Shown: one piece after another, positions 1-5,321 of the stretch | How the letters are laid out: every line of letters starts with the position of its first letter | How positions within the stretch are numbered: the stretch's first letter is position 1 | Assembly: GCA_964385195.1 (NCBI GenBank) | Contig: CAYLOC010000175.1 | Location: forward strand, 1-6,490 | DNA length: 6,490 nucleotides | From: CAYLOC01 sp964385195 | GTDB taxonomy: Bacteria > Actinomycetota > Actinomycetes > Propionibacteriales > Nocardioidaceae | Direction: 5' to 3' | The notes under the pieces: model-generated | What the model was told of the DNA's origin: nothing | What the model saw: the letters and a program-made list of their open reading frames with translations, nothing else | Databases searched by the model: none | Program-made: the position numbers and the translations under genes

Positions 1-341
1 TCCTGCCTGCTGTCGTCCTGCCGCTCCGGTGGGGAGCTGCTCTCCCGCTCCTGGTGCGGGGACTCGTGGTTGTCCCGGGCCTTGTCGGCACGGTTGCCGT
101 TCGGGCGGCCCGCGCCGTTACCACTCCCGGCGGGCGCGGTGGACGCGCCCTGCTGGGCTGCCGCGATCGCCTCGACCAGTGCGCTCTTGCGCATGGTGCG
201 GGCGCCCTTGATCCCCATGCTGCCCGCGAGCTGCTTCAGCTCCGGCAGCAACATCGAGCTCAGGTTCTTCGCGGACTTCCCCGTTGACCCGGTCGAGGGC
301 TGCGCCGTCGACGACTGGGTCGCTTCGGATGTCTCTGTCAC
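1..341 (-). CDS. rho: Transcription termination factor Rho, N-terminal part (partial, runs off the left edge)
   Basis: Rho is the hexameric RNA-dependent ATPase/translocase that ends transcription of untranslated RNA. Only the first 113 codons are here, so the RNA-binding cold-shock-like domain and the ATPase core are outside the window. What is visible: a Ser/Thr-rich leader (residues 1-25), then a SAP-like Rho N-terminal domain at about 27-63, with the recognisable pattern LPELKQLAGSMGIKG (32-46) and MRKSALVEAI (50-59). From about 65 there is a Gly/Asn/Arg/Asp/Glu-rich low-complexity stretch. That stretch matches the start of the charged insert known from actinobacterial Rho proteins. The start is taken as GTG at 341-339 because a good ribosome binding site (GGAAGGA, 348-354) lies 6 nt upstream. 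The position downstream of the thr genes is also usual in actinomycetes. Identification is from motif recognition plus synteny; the catalytic core was not seen. Confidence 0.9.
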   Translation of the reverse strand, partial: MTETSEATQSSTAQPSTGSTGKSAKNLSSMLLPELKQLAGSMGIKGARTMRKSALVEAIAAAQQGASTAPAGSGNGAGRPNGNRADKARDNHESPHQERESSSPPERQDDSRQ

Positions 342-347
342 GTGAGG

Positions 348-354
348 TCCTTCC
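348..354 (-). promoter_or_regulatory. Ribosome binding site of rho
   Basis: On the minus strand the sequence GGAAGGA is followed by a 6-nt spacer and then GTG (341-339). It is a near-consensus Shine-Dalgarno sequence and decides the GTG start for rho. Confidence 0.75.
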
Positions 355-361
355 CACGTCT

Positions 362-380
362 GGCGCGGTAAGAACGCGCC
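362..380 (-). promoter_or_regulatory. GC-only hairpin in the rho leader
   Basis: On the minus strand GGCGCG (380-375) and CGCGCC (367-362) are perfect complements around a 7-nt loop (TTCTTAC). This gives a 6-bp all-G/C stem ending 7 nt before the rho ribosome binding site. If transcription starts near 379, as the weak -10-like element at 386-391 would suggest, the mRNA would begin at this hairpin. It may stabilise the 5' end or modulate rho translation, since autoregulation of rho through its leader is known in other bacteria. No U-run follows, so it is not an obvious intrinsic terminator. The structure is seen; the function is inferred. Confidence 0.4.
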
Positions 381-385
381 GATCG

Positions 386-391
386 ATTAGA
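386..391 (-). promoter_or_regulatory. Possible -10 element for rho
   Basis: The minus strand reads TCTAAT, a fair match to the actinobacterial housekeeping -10 (TANNNT with shifted first bases), and it would place transcription start about 38 nt before the rho GTG. At 17-18 nt upstream there is only GCCGAC or TGCCGA, a poor -35. Many actinomycete promoters have weak -35 elements, so this remains a candidate only. Confidence 0.25.
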
Positions 392-445
392 GTGAGTGTT
401 CCTTGCGGGTCGGCAGAAGCATCTGACCTGCCACGGTGTCCAACC

Positions 446-458
446 TGGCACAGTGCCA
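446..458. repeat. Perfect 13-bp palindrome, possible operator or small hairpin
   Basis: TGGCACAGTGCCA reads the same on both strands apart from the central base. A further TGCCACG copy lies at 429-435 as a direct repeat of 454-460, so the central TGGCA (446-450) could pair with either flanking TGCCA. It lies about 105 nt upstream of the rho start. I do not recognise it as the box of a named regulator. A short palindrome in a GC-rich spacer can arise by chance. Confidence 0.25.
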
Positions 459-526
459 CGTCACATGAAGAACGGATGCGTCTCAGGGGCGAAACGCTGT
501 GCGATCACTACCACCCGCAGGACAAT

Positions 527-548
527 TCGGTCCACGCTTGGGGACCGA
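527..548 (-). terminator. Inverted repeat, weak terminator candidate
   Basis: TCGGTCC (527-533) pairs with GGACCGA (542-548), giving a 7-bp stem with an 8-nt loop. Read on the minus strand, the stem is followed by ATTGTCC, which has only a poor T-tract. It could be a back-up terminator for the thr transcript or a leader structure for a transcript starting upstream. Confidence 0.25.
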
Positions 549-563
549 TGTCCAAACCCTAGC

Positions 564-576
564 ACCCCTGAGGGGT
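564..576 (-). terminator. Second hairpin after thrB
   Basis: ACCCC (564-568) and GGGGT (572-576) form a 5-bp stem with a 3-nt loop. Two more pairs are possible across a one-base bulge (561-562 with 577-578). It follows the larger hairpin at 579-611 by 2 nt on the transcript. On the minus strand the sequence after it is GCTAGGGTTTGG, with only a short T-run. Together the two hairpins could act as a tandem, tail-poor terminator of the kind proposed in GC-rich actinomycetes. Confidence 0.35.
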
Positions 577-578
577 CT

Positions 579-611
579 GTGTCGCATCAGCACGTGATTC
601 GGTGCCGACAC
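579..611 (-). terminator. First hairpin after thrB, probable 3' end of the argS-thrB transcript
   Basis: GTGTCG (579-584) pairs with CGACAC (606-611). Directly stacked on this stem, GCAC (590-593) pairs with GTGC (602-605), leaving a 5-nt bulge (585-589) on one side and an 8-nt loop. The whole is a 10-bp stem. It begins 26 nt after the thrB stop codon on the transcript and is followed at once by the second hairpin. There is no U-tract, so it may be a processing or stabilising element, not a true intrinsic terminator. The pairing is seen; the role is inferred from position. Confidence 0.4.
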
Positions 612-637
612 GATGTGCAACATTGCGGCCCATGCGC

Positions 638-1567
638 CTATTCCCCACCGGATCCGACATCGAGCAACCGCGCTCCTCCGCGTGCCACTGCGGGCGTGTG
701 CGTGGTCCACCCCGGTGGACAGTGCCGGCCCGTCACCTCGTCGCGACCCCGCTCCGGGAAGGCCAGCACCGCCGGACCGGCACCAGAGATCACTGCCGGC
801 ACGTTGTCGGCACGCAGTCGGCGTACCAAGTCGTGGGTCTCGGGCATCGCGTGGCGCCGGTAGTCCTGGTGCAAGAAGTCCGCGCTCGCCGGCAGCAGGA
901 GGTCGGGACGCGAGGTCAGCGCGGCGATCATCAGGCCGGCCTGTGCGGCGCTCGCCGCCGCCACCCGATGCGGGACGGTCGGCGGCAGCGCGGCGCGTGC
1001 CGTCGTGGTCGGGACGGCGCCGGTGGGCAGGTAGATCAGCGGATGCACGTCCGGATGTACGTCGAGACAGGCAGCGTGGACCGCAGGTGCCTCTCCCCAG
1101 GCGAGGGTGAGTCCGCCGTACCAGCAGGCGGCGACGTTGTCCGGGTGGCCCTCCAGGCGGGCGGCAAGCGCGAACCACTCCTGGTCGTCGACGCCGTGAT
1201 CGTCAACACCGTGATCGTCGCCCAGGGCGCGTGCCAGCCACAGCCCGGCGGTGATCGCGGCCGCGGAGGACCCGAGCCCCTTCCCGTGCGGGATCTCGTT
1301 CACACACCGCAGCGCCACACCGGGGACCTTCCGCCCGGCCAGCTCCAAGCCCGCACGCAGCGCGCGTACCACCAGATGAGTCTCGTCTCGCGGCACGGTG
1401 GCCGCGCCGCTGCCGCTGACCTCCACCTGGACCTTGTGGTCATCCAGGACACGTGCGTGGACGGTGTCGTACCACGTCAGCGCCAGGCCGAAGGAGTCGA
1501 ACCCCGGCCCCAGGTTGGCACTCGTGGCGGGGACCCGGACCGAGGCGGAGCGCACGGAGTCAGGCAT
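638..1567 (-). CDS. thrB: Homoserine kinase
   Basis: ThrB phosphorylates L-homoserine with ATP to O-phosphohomoserine, the substrate of ThrC. The 309-residue product has the GHMP-kinase layout. The N-terminal motif VPATSANLGPGFDSFGLAL is at 12-30, the ATP-binding motif PHGKGLGSSAAA at 93-104, EGHPDN at 139-144, an ARAALP segment with the conserved Arg at 191, and the C-terminal motif SGAGPAVLAF at 261-270. The ATG at 1567-1565 is chosen because the family starts just before this N-terminal motif; an upstream in-frame ATG at 1639 would add 24 unrelated Arg-rich residues inside thrC. The gene overlaps thrC by 8 nt (ATGCCTGA) and has no clear Shine-Dalgarno sequence, so translation probably depends on ribosomes finishing thrC. 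It is the last gene of the cluster. Unusual: a 5-residue tandem duplication (DDHGV twice, about 117-126) between the ATP loop and EGHPDN. Confidence 0.95.
   Translation of the reverse strand: MPDSVRSASVRVPATSANLGPGFDSFGLALTWYDTVHARVLDDHKVQVEVSGSGAATVPRDETHLVVRALRAGLELAGRKVPGVALRCVNEIPHGKGLGSSAAAITAGLWLARALGDDHGVDDHGVDDQEWFALAARLEGHPDNVAACWYGGLTLAWGEAPAVHAACLDVHPDVHPLIYLPTGAVPTTTARAALPPTVPHRVAAASAAQAGLMIAALTSRPDLLLPASADFLHQDYRRHAMPETHDLVRRLRADNVPAVISGAGPAVLAFPERGRDEVTGRHCPPGWTTHTPAVARGGARLLDVGSGGE
1186..1220 (-). repeat. 15-nt tandem duplication inside thrB
   Basis: Two adjacent 15-nt units (1186-1200 and 1201-1215) differ at only two positions (G to A at the fifth and eighth bases), and the first 5 bases of a third unit follow (1216-1220). 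The unit is a multiple of three, so thrB stays in frame and encodes DDHGV twice and then DD. It lies in a segment between the conserved ATP-binding loop and the EGHPDN motif, where length variation should be tolerated. Replication slippage is the likely origin. Confidence 0.75.
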
Positions 1568-2630
1568 CAGACAGGCCCGCTGCGGCCGCGACACGGTCGA
1601 CCTCCGGCGGCACCTCGGCACTCGGTGGCTGACCCGCAAAGTCCAGCGCGGTATCGATGTCCTTCAGACCGTGGCCGGTCACGGTGATGGTGACCGTCTG
1701 CCCGCGCTCGACCTGACCGGCGGCCGCGCGGGCAAGCAGCCCCGCGACTCCGGCGGCGGAGGCAGGCTCGACGAAGACACCGTCCCGCGCAGCGAGGTCG
1801 CGCTGCGCCTGCAGGATCTGCTGGTCGCTGACGGCCTCGATGAGACCTCTGGAGGAGTCCCGCGCCGCCTCGGCCTGCTGCCAGGACGCGGGGTTGCCGA
1901 TCCGGATGGCACTGGCCACCGTGACCGGGTCCGTGACCACCTGGCCGGTCACCAACGGTGCCGCCCCACGGGACTGGAACCCCCACATCTGTGGCGTCCT
2001 CGTCGCCGGACCACTGTCGGCGTACTCACAAAAGCCCTTCCAGTAGGCGGTGATGTTGCCGGCGTTGCCGACCGGAAGCACGTGTACGTCGGGTGCGTCG
2101 CCGAGGAAGTCCACGATCTCGAAGGCGCCGGTCTTCTGCCCCTCGATCCGCATCCGGTTCACCGAGTTGACCAGTGCGACGGGGTAGGAGTCGGCGAGGG
2201 CCCGGGCCAGCTCCAGACACTGGTCGAACCCTCCGTGCACCTCCACGATGGTGGCGGCATGGACGATCGCCTGCGCGAGCTTGCCGCGGGCCACCCGGCC
2301 GTGCGGCACCAGCACGATCGGGGTCAGACCGGCCCGGACGCCGTATGCGGCCATGGACGCCGACGTGTTGCCGGTGGAGGCGCACACGAGCGCCCTCGCC
2401 CCCTCACTGACGGCGTGGGTCACCGCCACGGTCATCCCGCGGTCCTTGAACGACCCGGTGGGGTTGCCGGCCTCCACCTTCAGCCATACCGCGCAGCCGG
2501 TGGCCCCCGAGAGCCATTCCGACCCCACCAGCGGCGTCCCGCCCTCCCCCAGGGTCACCGGCACGGCATCGGGGGCGAGCGGGAGCCGCGAACGGTACTC
2601 CTCGATCACTCCCCGCCACTGCGACGCCAC
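1560..2630 (-). CDS. thrC: Threonine synthase
   Basis: ThrC is the pyridoxal-phosphate enzyme that converts O-phosphohomoserine to L-threonine and phosphate. The 356-residue protein is the usual length of the short bacterial class. It has NPTGSFKDRGM at 56-66, with Lys62 as the PLP lysine, and STGNTSASMAAYG at 85-97, which contacts the cofactor and substrate. The phosphate-binding loop GNAGNI is at 188-193, followed by VEPASAAGVAGL (287-298) and TGHGLKD (318-324). The GTG at 2630-2628 is the likely start. The sequence MASQWRGVIEEYRSRLP is typical of actinobacterial ThrC, and GAGGAG at 2638-2643 is a good ribosome binding site 7 nt upstream. The gene begins 4 nt after the hom stop and overlaps thrB at its end. 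No defects are seen. Confidence 0.96.
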   Translation of the reverse strand: MASQWRGVIEEYRSRLPLAPDAVPVTLGEGGTPLVGSEWLSGATGCAVWLKVEAGNPTGSFKDRGMTVAVTHAVSEGARALVCASTGNTSASMAAYGVRAGLTPIVLVPHGRVARGKLAQAIVHAATIVEVHGGFDQCLELARALADSYPVALVNSVNRMRIEGQKTGAFEIVDFLGDAPDVHVLPVGNAGNITAYWKGFCEYADSGPATRTPQMWGFQSRGAAPLVTGQVVTDPVTVASAIRIGNPASWQQAEAARDSSRGLIEAVSDQQILQAQRDLAARDGVFVEPASAAGVAGLLARAAAGQVERGQTVTITVTGHGLKDIDTALDFAGQPPSAEVPPEVDRVAAAAGLSDA

Positions 2631-2634
2631 GGCA

Positions 2635-3936
2635 CTACTCCTCGACCGCTTCGACGCGCATCACCGATCCGACCGCTCGCACGATCGGCATCTGCTCCAG
2701 CGCCTCGACCGTCGCCGAGAGTGCGGCGTCGGGGGCCGCATGGGTCACGACCACGAGCTGTGCGTCCTCTCCGCGGCCCTCCTGGCGGACGGTCTGGATC
2801 GAGACCCCTTGCGCCGCGAAGTTCTCCGCGACGGCGGCGAGCACGCCTGGCTGGTCGTCGACGTCCAGGGCTACGTGGTAGCGGGTGAGCGCGGTGCCCA
2901 TGGGGGCGATCTCGCAGGCGGCGTACGCCGGCGCCGCGGCCTGGGCGCCCCCGGCTCGGCGGTTGCGCGCGGCGTCGACCAGGTCCCCCAGCACGGCGCT
3001 GGCCGTCGGTGCTCCGCCGGCTCCTTGTCCGTAGAACATCAGGCGCCCGGCGGAGTCGCTGGAGGTGAAGACCGCGTTGTAGGCGCCGCGGACACTGGCC
3101 AGCGGATGGGTCCGTGGGATCATCGCCGGGTGCACCCGCGCCGAGACCGACGGGGTGCCGCCGCCGTCGGACCGCTCACAGATCGCCAGGAGCTTCACCA
3201 CCGAACCCATCTCCCGTGCGGAGACGATGTCGTGCAGCGTGACGTCTCCGATCCCCTCCCGGTAGACGTCGGCCACCGACACCCGGGTGTGGAACGCCAG
3301 GCTCGCCATCAGCGCAGCCTTGGAGGCGGCGTCGAAACCCTCGATGTCGGCGGTCGGGTCGGCTTCGGCGTACCCGAGCCGCTGCGCCGAGGCGAGCGCC
3401 TCCTCGAACCCCCAGCCCTGGCTGTCCATCTGGTCCAGGACGTAGTTGGTGGTGCCGTTGACGATGCCCAGCACCCGGCGGACGTGGTCACCGGCGAGGG
3501 ACTCGCGCAGCGGACGGACAATCGGGATCGCACCGGCGACGGCCGCCTCGAAGTGGATCTCCCGGTCCGCCTTCTCCGCGGCCTCGTACAGCGTCGGGCC
3601 GTCCTCGGCCAGCAGGGCCTTGTTCGCGGTGACCACCGATGCGCCGGACTCCAGGGCACGAAGGATGAGTGAGCGTGCGGGCTCGATGCCGCCGATCACC
3701 TCGACCACGACGTCGATGTCGCCGCGGCCGACGAGGGCGTCGGCGTCGGTCGTGAGCAGGTCCGGCGGCAGCGCGACATCCCGCGGCCGCTCCAGCCGTC
3801 GTACCGCGACCCCTGCCAACTCCACCGGGGCACCGATGCGCGCTTCGAGGTCGTCGGCGGACTCCCGCAACAGCCGTGCGACCTGGGCGCCGACGACCCC
3901 GCAGCCGAGCAGGGCGACCCGGACGGGGGCGGTCAT
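2635..3936 (-). CDS. hom: Homoserine dehydrogenase with C-terminal ACT domain
   Basis: Hom reduces aspartate semialdehyde to homoserine with NAD(P)H, the branch point from lysine toward threonine, methionine and isoleucine. The 433-residue protein is monofunctional, with no aspartokinase fused. It has an N-terminal Rossmann motif LGCGVVG at 10-16 and VVTANKALLAEDG at 101-113, with the conserved Lys106. The family signature runs at about 184-206 (LGYAEADPTADIEGFDAASK at 187-206), including Glu191, Asp202 and Lys206. A C-terminal ACT domain spans roughly 352-433 (YHVALDVDDQPGVLAAVAEN at 353-372). In related actinobacterial enzymes the C-terminal domain mediates threonine feedback inhibition, so the same is inferred here. 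The ATG at 3936-3934 overlaps the lysA stop by one base (TGATG), with GGAGG 7 nt upstream. thrC follows after 4 nt. Confidence 0.96.
   Translation of the reverse strand: MTAPVRVALLGCGVVGAQVARLLRESADDLEARIGAPVELAGVAVRRLERPRDVALPPDLLTTDADALVGRGDIDVVVEVIGGIEPARSLILRALESGASVVTANKALLAEDGPTLYEAAEKADREIHFEAAVAGAIPIVRPLRESLAGDHVRRVLGIVNGTTNYVLDQMDSQGWGFEEALASAQRLGYAEADPTADIEGFDAASKAALMASLAFHTRVSVADVYREGIGDVTLHDIVSAREMGSVVKLLAICERSDGGGTPSVSARVHPAMIPRTHPLASVRGAYNAVFTSSDSAGRLMFYGQGAGGAPTASAVLGDLVDAARNRRAGGAQAAAPAYAACEIAPMGTALTRYHVALDVDDQPGVLAAVAENFAAQGVSIQTVRQEGRGEDAQLVVVTHAAPDAALSATVEALEQMPIVRAVGSVMRVEAVEE
2638..2643 (-). promoter_or_regulatory. Ribosome binding site of thrC
   Basis: GAGGAG on the minus strand, made of the last two sense codons of hom, ends 7 nt before the thrC GTG. 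The hom stop codon lies inside the spacer, so ribosomes ending hom sit on the thrC start region. Confidence 0.65.
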
Positions 3937-5321
3937 CAGCAGACCTCCAGCCGCAGGAGGTCCTCCTCGGTTTCTCGCCGCAGGACGGGACGTGCCTCTC
4001 CGTCCCGTACCGCGACCACCGCGGACCGCGGCACGTGGTTGTAGGTGCTGGCCAGCGAGTGACAGTAGGCACCGGTCGCGGGCACGGCGAGCAGGTCACC
4101 GGGTGCGATGTCGGAGGGCAGGAACTCGTCGCGGACCACGATGTCACCGGACTCGCAGTGCTTGCCCACGACCCGGGCCAGGGCGGGCCTGGCGTCGGAC
4201 CGGCGAGAGGCGAGGGTGCACGAGAAGTCGGCGCCGTACAGCGCGGGCCGGACGTTGTCGCTCATGCCGCCGTCGACCGCGACGTAGAGCCGCTGGCCGC
4301 CGTCGGACAGCGGCACCGTCTTGACCGTGCCGACCTCATAGAGGGTGCAGGTGGACGGCCCGGAGATCGCGCGTCCGGGCTCGATCGCCAGGTGTGGCTG
4401 CTCGATGCCCAGTCGCCGGCACTCCTCGGCGACCACCGTGACGAGGCCGGACGCGAGGTCGGCCGGATGAGCGGGGCGGTCCTGGGTGGTGTAGGCAATC
4501 CCGAAACCGCCGCCGAGGTCGACCTCCTCCAGCGGGATCCGCAGCTCTTCCACGACCTGCTTGTGCAGACCGAGGATCCGCTGGGCGGCGACCCGGAACC
4601 CGGAGGTGTCGAAGATCTGGGACCCGATGTGGGAGTGCAGGCCACGCAGCACCAGCGCCGGGCTCGCGGCGATCGCGCGTACCGCATCCAGCGCGGCACC
4701 GTCGGACAGGGAGAACCCGAACTTCTGGTCCTCGTGGGCGGTGGCGATGTAGTCGTGGGTATGCGCCTGGACTCCGGCCGTGACCCGCACCAGAACCTGC
4801 TGCTGCACCCCGTGCTCGGCCGCGATCGCGGACAGCCGCTCGATCTCGACCGGTGAGTCGACCACCACCCGCCCAACACCGGCGCGGACGGCGCGGGTCA
4901 GCTCCTCGACGCTCTTGTTGTTGCCGTGGAAGGCGATCCGCGCCGGGTCAAAACCGGCCCGCTGGGCGACGGTGAGCTCACCGGAGGAACACACGTCCAG
5001 GGAGAGCCCCTCCTCGCTCACCCACCGGGCGGCAGCGATGCACAAGAACGCCTTGCTGGCGTAGTAGACGGTCGCATGTGGGAACGCGTCCCGGAACGCA
5101 CGCGCACGGGAACGGAAGTCCGCTTCGTCGATGATGTACGTCGGCGTACCGAACCGGCGAGCGAGGTCGACGACATCGACACCGGCCACGGCCAGCCGGC
5201 CCTGTTCCTTCGTGGCATGCGCCGACCACAGGTGCTGCACCAGCTCGTTGACATCGGCCGGCGGGTGCAGCCAGTCCGGCGCCAACTCCTCGGCCTCGGC
5301 ATGCGCGGTCATGTCCGTCAC
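3936..5321 (-). CDS. lysA: Diaminopimelate decarboxylase
   Basis: LysA decarboxylates meso-diaminopimelate to L-lysine, the last step of lysine synthesis, with pyridoxal phosphate. The 461-residue protein is a fold-type III alanine racemase-like barrel plus a C-terminal beta domain. Visible motifs are YYASKAF with the PLP Lys at 90, HSHIGSQIFD at 229-238, LGGGFGI at 269-275, EPGRAISG at 314-321 and VDGGMSDNVRPALYGA at 349-364. GKHCESGD (386-393) carries the active-site Cys389, and ATGAYCHSLASTYN (415-428) carries Tyr419. The likely start is GTG at 5321-5319, which overlaps the argS stop as GTGA; an ATG three codons later (5312-5310) is an alternative. Neither has a clear Shine-Dalgarno sequence, so coupling to argS is likely. 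The argS-lysA pairing is a known actinobacterial arrangement. The gene overlaps hom by 1 nt. Confidence 0.97.
   Translation of the reverse strand: MTDMTAHAEAEELAPDWLHPPADVNELVQHLWSAHATKEQGRLAVAGVDVVDLARRFGTPTYIIDEADFRSRARAFRDAFPHATVYYASKAFLCIAAARWVSEEGLSLDVCSSGELTVAQRAGFDPARIAFHGNNKSVEELTRAVRAGVGRVVVDSPVEIERLSAIAAEHGVQQQVLVRVTAGVQAHTHDYIATAHEDQKFGFSLSDGAALDAVRAIAASPALVLRGLHSHIGSQIFDTSGFRVAAQRILGLHKQVVEELRIPLEEVDLGGGFGIAYTTQDRPAHPADLASGLVTVVAEECRRLGIEQPHLAIEPGRAISGPSTCTLYEVGTVKTVPLSDGGQRLYVAVDGGMSDNVRPALYGADFSCTLASRRSDARPALARVVGKHCESGDIVVRDEFLPSDIAPGDLLAVPATGAYCHSLASTYNHVPRSAVVAVRDGEARPVLRRETEEDLLRLEVC
3944..3948 (-). promoter_or_regulatory. Ribosome binding site of hom
   Basis: GGAGG on the minus strand, within the last codons of lysA, is separated from the hom ATG by 7 nt. 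It supports the ATG at 3936-3934 as the hom start. Confidence 0.7.

Larger units (their letters stand above)
342..637. other. Spacer between thrB and rho
   Basis: This 296-nt gap is the only sizeable non-coding stretch in the window. Open frames crossing it have no family resemblance and are continuations of out-of-frame readings of the neighbours. Starting from thrB it holds two hairpins close together (579-611 and 564-576), another inverted repeat (527-548), a perfect 13-bp palindrome (446-458), a weak -10-like element (386-391) and a GC hairpin next to the rho ribosome binding site (362-380). It probably contains the end of the argS-thrB transcript and the promoter plus leader of rho. Whether some transcription reads through from thrB into rho cannot be told from sequence. 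Confidence 0.7.

Noticed and set aside
374..402. GGAAC on the minus strand (402-398) followed by GTT, resembling an ECF sigma factor promoter
   Set aside because: The distance between the two elements is about 22 nt, longer than the usual 16-19 nt, so the match is not convincing.
118..459. Minus-strand open frame of 113 codons across the start of rho
   Set aside because: It is out of frame with the rho N-terminal domain, which is clearly encoded by the frame starting at the GTG at 341 with a good ribosome binding site.
482..572. 8-bp complementarity between 482-489 and 565-572, suggesting an attenuator-like alternative fold
   Set aside because: A match of this length is expected about once by chance in a spacer of this size, and no leader peptide or other attenuator component is present.
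1568..1639. Longer thrB beginning at the upstream ATG at 1639
   Set aside because: The extra 24 residues are Arg-rich and unlike any homoserine kinase N-terminus; the ATG at 1567 fits the family and the overlap with thrC.
1398..2888. Long plus-strand open frame of 496 codons opposite thrB, thrC and hom
   Set aside because: It is rich in Arg, Gly, Pro and His with no recognisable domain, and lies antisense to well-identified genes. Long antisense frames are expected in very GC-rich coding DNA.
2248..3672. Plus-strand open frame of 474 codons opposite thrC and hom
   Set aside because: Low-complexity composition, no motif, and fully antisense to thrC and hom, whose motifs are intact.
3876..4856. 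Plus-strand open frame of 326 codons opposite hom and lysA
   Set aside because: No family resemblance and antisense to lysA, whose catalytic motifs are all present; a GC-driven shadow.
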